A stretch of DNA of 64,000 nt, taken from Clusia tigrina. Its lineage: Eukaryota; Arthropoda; Insecta; Diptera; Clusiidae. Location of the stretch: the NCBI GenBank assembly GCA_920105625.2, contig OV050032.1, positions 202,153,758-202,217,757 of the forward strand, read 5' to 3'. Below the pieces are notes generated by a model. The model made no database searches, was not told the DNA's origin, and was given only the letters and a program-made list of their open reading frames with translations. Made by a program: the position numbers and the translations under genes. This document shows, in pieces, positions 1-8,939 of this stretch (its first letter is position 1; each line of letters begins with the position of its first letter).

Positions 1-492
1 GAAGTTCTTCACAGACCCTCCCGCAATTAGAAACTTCAACCTTCCAAAGTGCTCCAATATATAAAAACACTAGGGGTCAGCACAATAGGTTTTTACGGAC
101 CGCGGTGCTAGTACTCCCTGCAACATTAAATCATAATATATGATTAGTAGAAGAGTTATAGGTCTATAAGAATCTACTTTGATCAGGTCCTTGCCTTGCG
201 CTTGGCTATCATACTGATCCGTGACGGCTTCCATAGTGTTGGATAGTGACCATTGCGTAGAACTGCGTTGAAGATATGCTGTGGGTGTATTACCGCTTCG
301 GTGTGATTTTGGGCATGGCCCGGTGCTTTGTGGGGATTGGATTTCTTTCTTGCTTTATAGTATATAGAATTTGTTGAAGCTTAAGAACAATCGGATGAAC
401 GGATCGGACTTTTCAGTTAACTGTGGCACTTGGACCTCAGGTGATTGTTTCCATAAGAATACTTTTGTCAAGTGGTTTGCGATCGCAGTCCC
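1..492. other. Non-coding flank, nothing recognised
   Basis: No credible coding frame, RNA gene or repeat was recognised here. The stretch leads directly into the 67-bp tandem array. Confidence 0.5.
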
Positions 493-1028
493 TTCTTCCC
501 CATCACTCTATGCATAGGGGCGGCTCTAGTTGGTTGGGCCTTTAAGGTACTTAGTACCGTTCTTCCCCATCGCTCTTTGCCCAGGGGCGGCTCTGGTTGG
601 TTGGGCCTTTAAGGTACTTAGAACCCTTCTTCCCCATCGCTCTTTGCCCAGGGGCGGCTCTGGTTGGTTGGGCCTTTAAGGTACTTAGAACCCTTCTTCC
701 CCATCGCTCTATGCATAGGGGCGGCTCTAGTTGGTTGGGCCTTTAAGGTACTTAGAACCCTTCTTCCCCATCGCTCTTTGCCCAGGGGCGGCTCTGGTTG
801 GTTGGGCCTTTAAGGTACTTAGTACCGTTCTTCCCCATCGCTCTATGCATAGGGGCGGCTCTAGTTGATTGGGCCTTTAAGGTACTTAGAACCCTTCTTC
901 CCCATCGCTCTTTGCCCAGGGGCGGCTCTGGTTGGTTGGGCCTTTAAGGTACTTAGAACCCTTCTTCCCCATCACTCTATGCATAGGGGCGGCTCTGGTT
1001 GGTTGGGCCTTTAAGGTACTTAGTTGCT
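493..1028. repeat. 67-bp tandem satellite, eight copies
   Basis: The motif TTCTTCCCCATC recurs at 493, 560, 627, 694, 761, 828, 895 and 962, an exact 67-bp period. Each copy holds CCCCATCGCTC, GGGGCGGCTCT, TTGGTTGGGCC and GGTACTTAG. Two variant types alternate irregularly: one reads CTATGCATAGG, the other CTTTGCCCAGG. Some junctions read GGTACTTAGTACC, a short palindrome. The array ends about 210 bp before the small ORF at 1238. Confidence 0.95.
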
Positions 1029-1237
1029 TTCCATAGTGCGTAGTCCGGTGGACCACCTGCCACTGACCAAGTAGTTAAATCTGAGTAGCTGCGAAAATTC
1101 GAAATTCGATATGAAAATTTTCTTATCGCATCTGAATTGAGAATTTTATTTCATTCAATTTATTTTATTGGGAAAATAGTCAATTCCCGTTTAACTTTAA
1201 AATTAAAACTTTTTTCAGTTGAGTATAACTAAATATT

Positions 1238-1453
1238 ATGTCTGACGAGGCTGAACTAGGAAGAGCTTTCAATCGCTTCTGCACCATCGCTCCGGATGTG
1301 ATTGAGGCATTGGAGGCGGTCAAAAAGGACGAAAACTCGACTCTTAAGGAGCGCCAGGAGGCAACCGACAAGCTGCGCGAGCTCGAATTGAAGCATCAGG
1401 CTCTGAAGCAGCAGTTCATTGCAATTCGTCGTAATCGAATCAATTTTCTTTAG
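1238..1453 (+). CDS. Unrecognised 71-aa acidic/basic coiled-coil protein
   Basis: The ORF runs from an ATG in the context TATTATGTCTG to a TAG. The product begins MSDEAELGRAFNRF and continues as a charged helix from about residue 20 to 60 (EALEAVKKDENS, then DKLRELELKHQALKQQF), with heptad-like spacing of Leu and Ala that suggests a short coiled coil. It has no signal peptide or membrane segment. The codon use and regular helix look more gene-like than the surrounding AT-rich DNA. I do not recognise the family. A pyrimidine-rich TTTTTTCAG ends at about 1219, so this could be a second exon with an upstream non-coding exon. A possible donor (CGTC/GTAATC) near 1430 means the true C-terminus could differ. 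The 3' side is a CA microsatellite, as is common in fly UTRs. Confidence 0.5.
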   Translation: MSDEAELGRAFNRFCTIAPDVIEALEAVKKDENSTLKERQEATDKLRELELKHQALKQQFIAIRRNRINFL

Positions 1454-1496
1454 ACCGACTCACACGCACACAGACACAAAAACACGAAATATTTTT

Positions 1497-1499
<3 letters not shown>

Positions 1500-1553
<54 letters not shown>
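1500..1553. repeat. (CA)n microsatellite
   Basis: About 26 uninterrupted CA dinucleotides lie just 3' of the 71-aa ORF, probably in its 3' UTR. Confidence 0.97.
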
Positions 1554-1557
<4 letters not shown>

Positions 1558-2584
1558 CAAAATTTACTTTGTTTGACAATGGAAAAATTTATGTGAGATT
1601 TTTGTAAGCAGTAAAAACGCAGCCACGCCCACAGCCCTGCCGCCAGGCTTACCCAGAGCAACGAAAGGATATCGTGAGTATTATTTATTATTGGATATAG
1701 TGGTGGTCTGAGTGAGTTGATCTGCAGACTGACTGCCAGGATAACCTGACTAACCTAGGGGAGATATTGTGCCCCCCTAAGGGGTTCAAAAGACATTTTT
1801 GAGTCCTAATCATAAGGAACCAAAGTAGTCCCTATAAAGGACGTATAGCCCTAGATATGGGTGGCAAATTACAATGAGAATTAAAATACTTTTTTCCTCA
1901 AAATGCAAACAACTTCTTACAGGCAAAAGGACATCTGAAATTTTGTACATAACGATTCGATGTACCTTTAAATTTTCGCCAAACGGAGATGTTGCAATTG
2001 AAAAAGTTAATTATATTGTGCAATTTAATGAAATTTTGCAATTTATTCAATTAATTTAATTGCAATTTAATTTTCATTTAATTTTAATTTAATTCAATTA
2101 ATTTAATTGCAATTAGATTTGAATTTAATTACAATTAATTTATATTCAATTGATTATTTTATCCTTCGACTCACTCCCATTTCCTTGACTTTAGATTCTT
2201 AGAACTTCATTTCATTTTGCTCTTATCATATATTGAATAATATTGCATCCAGGTTCTAATCAATTTCTCCCTCTCTCCCTCGGTTTCCACTGGAGAGCTG
2301 GCAAGGACCCGCGGCCATTCCTAACACCTTAAAACGTTGGACCGAATGCGCAAATTGTCTGCTCTGTCTTCGATAAACAATGGCAAAGAAATACCAACTA
2401 ATAAGCTGGATTGAGAACTGGAGACTGGAGTTAGATGGAGGAGGAGTGACCAGGGCCGTACCCGGGAAAAAATTGCGGGGGTTGGGGGTGAGGGCCCAAA
2501 TTTTAATAAGTCCTGGAAGTAAACATTAAATGAATAAAAGGCTGTTCAATATTATAGTAAATAGTAAATATTGGTTTAATAACA
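1554..2584. other. AT-rich non-coding DNA
   Basis: No gene was recognised. Positions about 2025-2155 form a degenerate AATTTAATT/AATTCAATT array. The rest is unique AT-rich sequence up to the mariner end at 2585. Confidence 0.6.
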
Positions 2585-4002
2585 TACGAGGGATGTATGA
2601 TAAGTACCCGTGTTAGGCAAGAAAACGCTTTTTCTTTTGAATTTCTTTTCTATTTCTCAATATAGTCTCTAGACATTTATATATAGACTCTAGACATTTA
2701 GTCCAGCGATATTCTGACTTTGTCAAGCCATCCAAAAAATATGATTTGAGGATCACGGCAAAATAGGCCTCTGTTGCGGCGATGACTTCCTCGTTTGACG
2801 TAAATCGATTTCCACCAAGTCATTTTTTTTCATGTTTGGAAACAAAAAGAAATTGCGTGGGGCCCAATCAGGAGATTACGGTGGATGAGGCAGCAGTTCG
2901 TAGCGAATTCCGCCAGTTTCTCTGTGGCGTTTGCGGATGAGTGAGCTAGTGCGTTGTCATGGTGAAAGAACCCTTTTTTATTCGCCAAATGGAGCCGTTT
3001 TCTCATCAATTCAGCATCGAATCAGCATAGTACTGCCAGTCTGCCAGTACTGATTGTCCTTCCCTTCTCAAAATAGTCGGTAAACATGATGCCTTGCGTA
3101 TTCCAAACAACAGTGGCCATCTGCTTTCCGGCCGATGGAACCCTTTTCGCCTTCTTTGGAGAGCGGGTTCGCCGGGTGAATTCCACTGTTTTGACTGTTC
3201 TTTCATTACTGGCGTGTAGTGATGGATCCATGTTGCATCAACAGTCACGAAACGCTGTAGAAACTCTTTCGGATTGCGCTCTAAACGTGTCCAAACAGCG
3301 CTCCGAAGCTGTCATGCGATTCCGTTTTTGCTCCACTGTGAGCAAACGCGGCACTCATCTCGCCGATGGCTTTCTTCATACCCAATTTTTCGTGTGGGAT
3401 ATTTTGTATGCTTTCCATTGAGATGTGTGCAATGTCAACAATCTCTCTGATCCTCAACCGACGATCTGTTAAAACGATATCATGGATTTTGCTAACCACG
3501 TCCTCCGTAGTCACATCAATCGGAAGCTCTTCATCGAAAACGGGTGTTCGGCCACGCTTAAATTCATTCAATCAATATCTGTTGGTGGTCATCGAAGGTG
3601 CATGGTCCTTATAAACGTCATGCAACTACAATTTGATTTCCTCACACGTCTTCCCATCCAAAAAAAGAAATCCAATCACTGATCGATATTGCTCTTTCCC
3701 CATGGTTGCAAACAAACACGATCTTGACTACTTTCAACAGCTGTCAAAACAAAAGTAAGTAGGTAGGTAGGTAAGTAGGTAGGTAGGTAGGTAGGAGTGG
3801 CAGCTCAGTTTCCCAAAAGCACACTTGAGCACACCTAATGGCCCATTGTGATACCACGGTGTGTCAAACCAAAACTAATCGACGAATTTATCTGAAATTT
3901 TAAGAGTCGTCGTTCCAAGGATGGCAATACATGATGGCATACACATTTTGCGTCAGTGATGCCATCAGTCGCTAAACACAGTACTTATCAAAACCCCTCG
4001 TA
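2585..4002 (-). mobile_element. Decayed full-length mariner element
   Basis: The left end reads TACGAGGGATGTATGATAAG and the right end, reverse-complemented, reads TACGAGGGGTTTTGATAAG. These are imperfect terminal inverted repeats, and the outer TA matches the TA target duplication used by Tc1/mariner elements. Between them, on the minus strand, lies a mariner transposase relic. A (TAGG)n microsatellite at 3752-3796 sits in the transposase-upstream region. The element is about 1.4 kb, slightly longer than a typical 1.3-kb mariner. Confidence 0.9.
2640..3703 (-). pseudogene. Mariner transposase pseudogene
   Basis: The minus-strand reading starts MGKEQYRSVIGF at 3703. Stops interrupt the N-terminal helix-turn-helix region (after EEIKL and after TTNRY). 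The frame then continues through FKRGRTPVFDE and KIHDIVLTDRRLRIREIVD, typical of the mariner second DNA-binding domain and linker. The first catalytic segment appears near 3248 as TVDATWIHHYTP in a shifted frame, with the Asp kept but the usual following Glu replaced by Ala. The second appears near 2960 as FHHDNALAHSS. Several frameshifts and stops make it inactive. In mariners the product would cut and paste the element at TA sites. Confidence 0.9.
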
Positions 4003-6425
4003 CTAATACCGATTCTGCGGTGTGTCGACATTAGTGCCAGCCCAGTCAATCGTTCCTGCCCCATGGGATTTCGCAAGCAAGATTTTACCCGTTTTGAGGT
4101 TGCAAATGTCCTTTCTGGAGTACATGTTGGAACTGGAGAGGTTATTAACATTTTTAACAGCTTGTGTATATTTGGAAAACCTTATTCTATGGCAGTAGCA
4201 GGATAGTCTATTAAGGGCTTCTGCTGCCACTTTCCTTGCCACAATTGAGGCTCAGCTTCAGTGAGTCCTGCTCCACTTCTTATAAAAATCAAAATCTGCA
4301 CTTATATTGCAACGATTTTGCATCAGGCATTAAAAAATGAAGACATGTTAAAGCAGACCGATGACTATATCAAATCTTGTTTTGTGGCTGATAGCTGGTA
4401 GGATTTATCCCCAATAACATCCACTCGGGACAGCCTTGGGAGTGACTAGCATTTATTTGCGGTGATGCAATCACATTTATTGTGTTTATTCGGTTGCTCT
4501 GAGGTGTTGATCACAATATTGTCTTGCCCAAGAAGCTACAGAGGTATTCCGAGAAGGCTACTGAAGCAATCCATAGCAAATAGAAAGCTTCTTGATCTAA
4601 GAAGAGTTGACTCGGAAGTGCCACAAGTGTACTCTTGACCCTGCTTTCTTTTCGTTTGCTCTTTAATCGAATCCAGAGATGGGTTGTTTCCTAATGTGAA
4701 CCAAAATCGGTGATAGGAGATCGGTTATATGACAAAATTATACCTCTTCGGCTTCAAACCAGTAGAGAGTAAGCCATCTACCAGTATTTCATCCAATTGG
4801 TCTGTGGGAAAATTTAATTGTTAGAAGTATTGAACTCTTCCGAGCGACCTGTATGCGTTGGGATCTTTGAATAACAACGTACAATGCAGTTGAAACGAAC
4901 CCCATGCTGGTAGTCTGAAATATAGTATGTGTTGTATATACGAGTAGTAACGTTATATTATATATCATATTAAAGTATATAGTATATTCTAGTATATAGT
5001 ATATTTTAGTATATAATATATTCCATTATATATCATATTCCAGTATATAGTATATTCTAATATATAGCATATTCTAGTATATAGTATATTCAAGTATATA
5101 ATACATTCTTGTATATATCATATTCTAATATATAGCATATTCTAGTATATAGTATATTTTAGTATACAATACATTCTTGTAGATATCATATTCTAGTATA
5201 TAGTATATTCTTGTATATGGTATATTGTAGTATATAGTATATCCTATTATGTAGTAGCCCTAGTATATTCTCTTAGGCTTATTTAAACAGTTATATGGAA
5301 ATTGGATCTCCAGTTAAATTTTGAATTCCACCACTTTTCATTTATGTGTTCAATTCCCACCTCATACGAGCTTACAGGTATATCTTTAGGGCCTTCAAAT
5401 GTGGTATTTCCAAAGAAGAGCTTTATATGAAAAGTCGTTCTATTTGCATCGAAATTATATACATATGCACACCTGGAAATTCAAATTCTGCTAAGCACAA
5501 TTTCAGCTCAAGGAATTTATTCTGTTCAATGGTTTTTAATGAAAAATATGCAGTATAAAAATAGGGTATTAAATAAAGCTCAGTTGGATGTTCAAACTAG
5601 ACTTCACACATATTCCAGATTATTATTATTTTCGTTGTGAATATATTCTCTTTTCACAGGTGTACACCTCAAAACTCCTAAATTCACGTAGTACCCAAAC
5701 TCACCTGCGTGTTGAGACTCGCCTTCACGTTGAAACTCACCTCATTAAAACACACCTTCACATAAAATACCCGCTCAATATATTTGGTTTTTGGGTAATG
5801 CTTGCAAGACTCGACGATGACTCTGGAAGTGATCCTGCCCAAAACTGCCACGCCTACTTACGTCAATGAGCCCCTCAAACATTTGCTCATATACGAGTGC
5901 ACTCCACAGTGAGTTGCATAGCATTGAAGAATTTTGCACAAAGCCGCCTGCAAATCCTCAGCAGCGAACGATCATTGCTGCATTTACAGCACAACAATGA
6001 CCCAGCTTCGGAGCCTCTTAATTCCAAATGTCAATAGGAAGTGTGCAGGAAGTGTAGCAATAATTTAGAAATTGGCAGTTTAATATTAATGAATTTTTGC
6101 CTCTGCTTCTTTGCTTTGCAGCACACACACACGCACACACTCACACGATGCGAGTCAACGCCACAGAGGCAGGTAATATTTGCCTATACACAGGCGAGTA
6201 CATGGAGGGGGAATGAGAGAGAGGCATTTACAAACATGACGTAGCCACAGCAACAGAGCGGCTCTAAGCAAGCAATGCAGCTGTATTCGTAGTTAGGAGA
6301 CTACGCAAAACGTGCAAAAGGTAAACAAGTGAAGGTAAACATAGAAAGTTGGGAAACTACAGTTGGTCGACCATGGTGTTGCAGGTATTATGGTGTGTGT
6401 GCATATGAAAAGAATGTGTGTATTA
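4003..6425. other. Non-coding DNA with a TA-rich minisatellite
   Basis: No convincing gene was found. Positions about 4920-5265 are a degenerate array of AGTATATAGTATATTCT-like units (about 17-18 bp). A short CA tract occurs near 6121-6145. Small open frames in this stretch are AT-rich, lack domains and are treated as chance. Confidence 0.6.
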
Positions 6426-6965
6426 GGCCCGGATTCACAGTCATTGGTTAACCATTAGTTAACTAAAATGATAACTAGAGTTTAACTTATGTTTCACATT
6501 CACAGTGCTTTAGTTAACTAAGAAAAAATATGGTAACACTCTTCAATTTGTGGATTGTTTTTGGTAGCACTGTTTAAAAACATATGTTTTCTGTTTACAT
6601 TGATTTCAATAATTTGAGTTTCAAAATGGAAACCGTTCGTGCTTCGAATTTTAGCATTGATTGGTCGTATACATTGCAAAATTTGCCACGCCACTTCCTT
6701 ACACAAACGAAACCTGTCACGAAAATCTTTGGCATCATATTCTTGGAAAAAATGAGGTCGATTTCTAATAATTTTTTTCGCGAGACATTTTTATGTATAC
6801 TACAAACACAAATGTGGATTCCATTCTTTAAGAATCAGCTGTTGTTTAACTATTAGTAACCAACAGCATTTTGGGGGTTTAACTAATGGTTAACTAAACA
6901 CTTAACATGAAATATTATTAGTTAAACCCTTGTCATTGGTTAACTAATGACTGTGAATCCGGGCC
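6426..6965. mobile_element. 540-bp PIF/Harbinger-type MITE
   Basis: The left end starts GGCCCGGATTCACAGTCATT and the right end is its reverse complement, GACTGTGAATCCGGGCC. Both are followed inward by palindromic GGTTAAC/TTAGTTAAC modules. The element is flanked by a 3-bp direct repeat TTA at 6423-6425 and 6966-6968. A TTA/TAA duplication with a GG-initiated inverted repeat is the hallmark of PIF/Harbinger elements. A 90-codon internal frame has no recognisable transposase motif, so the copy is non-autonomous. Confidence 0.88.
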
Positions 6966-7984
6966 TTAATCCATCAGCTGAATTTCCTCAACAAAAACAC
7001 AACTCAATTTAAGAGTCAGTAAGTACCGCAATAAGGCATGAATTGCACATCTAGGAGTACGAGTTGTATTCTTCTCTTAAGAAATATGTATAATTTATTT
7101 ATTTATTTAAAAAAATTTGAACTAGAATTACGAGTTGAATTTTTCTCTTAAAATTAAATTAGATAAATTTATTTATTAACAAAAATAGCTGACAATGAAA
7201 ATTGTAAATTATTTAAAAAAAAAGAAAGAAAGCAAGCTTAGAACTTCAGCTTAGGGTGTTTTTTTTTTGTAACTAACGACAGGGACAATTAGAACGATAT
7301 CTATAAAGTAGGGCAAATATATAATTAATCAGAAATAATTAAGCATGAACATATCTTTAAATTCAACAGCACCAAAATATATAAATAATCAGAAATAAAT
7401 AGAATAAGTTAGGCATGAATATATCTTTACGTTCAATAACAAAAAATCGAATATATCATAAACTAAATTTTACCAATTCTTAATAAAAGTAATTGCTGTT
7501 AAATATAAGATTAGCTCCACTTTCTGATTAGGAACTCATCGATAATTATTCTCAACACTCACATAAAATATATGGGTAGGGTCCAAATAGTATAAAACTC
7601 GATTTTATGAAGAGACAAACAAAAAATATTTATAATAAATTAAATAGTACAAAAAATATGTGAACTATTGAAATAAATAGTAAATTAGTTTCAAGCAGTG
7701 ATGAAGGAATAATTATTGATTTGAAGATGAGCTTCGAAATTAAGCGGGTCACAAAATGGCTCTGCTTGTAGATTAGTATTGAACAACGGTCTTAAAATCA
7801 GTATATATGTGGAACCTAATATTCAACAGTTTTCTCTTTAATAGCCTGAACAAGTAATGGGATGAATCTGGAGGACTATAGAAATGTTCAAATCATTGGC
7901 CGATGCGATAAACTTCTATAATGTTGTTATAGATACCATGGAAAATCTCTAAGGACTGCTGTCCATATTCGGTATGGTGAAAAA
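6966..7984. other. AT-rich non-coding DNA
   Basis: A very AT-rich stretch without credible frames. Short similar segments (AATCAGAAATAA...AGGCATGAA) recur at about 7325 and 7388, suggesting a local duplication. Confidence 0.55.
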
Positions 7985-8350
7985 TCATCCAAAAAATAAC
8001 TTCCATAGCTGGCTTTCATCAAGGAAGCAACTTCCATAGCTGATTTTGATCACGGATAGTTTCCATAGGTGGCTTTCAACTGGAAGATTACTTCCATAGC
8101 TGACTTTCATCACGAAGATTACTTCCACGGTTGGTTTTCATACCAAATATAACTTCCATAGTTGATCTTTGTCACGGAAATAGCTTCCACATTTTGCTTT
8201 CCTCCGAAAAATAACTTCCATAGCTGATTTTTATCACGGAAATAGCTATCATAGTTAGTTTCCATCCAGAAAATAACTTCCATAGTTGGATCTCATACCG
8301 AATATAACTTTCATGTTTCGTTTTAATCCCGAAAATAACTTCCATAGTTG
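7985..8350. repeat. Degenerate ~31-bp tandem array (AACTTCCATAG)
   Basis: AACTTCCATAGCTG(G/A)NTTT recurs about every 30-35 bp from 7994 to 8350 with substitutions and small indels, giving roughly 11 units. It has no gene content and lies about 600 bp upstream of inturned. Confidence 0.85.
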
Positions 8351-8939
8351 GTTTCCTCAAATGTCAAAAGCGAAGCATACTGAAATTCCAGACTGTAGCG
8401 CGTATACGAGTTTGTTTGGCAAACGTACGCTACCTGGCTGCCAGCCTGAGCATTGAGACGGGCGCAGCAGCAGACCGGCACAGCAGTGTGAGTGCGAGCG
8501 GGAATACAGGTAAAAATGAGGACGGCGGGAGACGCTCCCACAAGTGAGAAATGAGTTTGAACCGCGGGTCAACGAAAATATTTGCCCAGCATTGCCAACG
8601 TTGTTGCCAATTGTAGGTGAGGCGGCTGGTTTCCAGCGCTGAGCCAGGTTTGGCGGCACAACACAGCATGCTGGCAACGCTCACTCACCTCGTCAAAACC
8701 AGTTCTCTCTATCTGCGCAGCGCAGTGTGCGAGATCTTCAGAAAAATGTAAAAATGTAACATGCAATCTAAGAAAAACAAATGCTGATCGGGCTGTTTCT
8801 CCACTTCGCAGTGGCACAGTGGTTAGTGGCATAGTGGTGGCTGGCAAAGGAAACACGGCAGCGTCAAAGCAGCAGAAGCAGAAGCAGGAGCTACTACTAC
8901 CTACCAACTGTTTCTTGGGTGCAGAGTGCGGCAGTGAAA
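8351..8939. promoter_or_regulatory. GC-richer leader/promoter region of inturned
   Basis: Base composition rises sharply compared with the AT-rich DNA upstream. No TATA box is evident. A run of AGCAGCAGAAGCAGAAGCAG just before the start codon looks like transcribed 5' UTR. The exact start site cannot be placed from sequence alone. Confidence 0.4.

Noticed and set aside
1419..1661. His/Thr and Cys/Val repeat peptides across the CA tract
   Set aside because: Translation of the (CA)n microsatellite.
3281..3571. Stand-alone 96-aa gene
   Set aside because: It is the N-terminal half of the decayed mariner transposase between the inverted ends at 2585 and 4002.
8919..8939. Seven-codon N-terminal extension of inturned
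   Set aside because: The extension begins with GTG, not ATG. The first ATG in frame is 8940.
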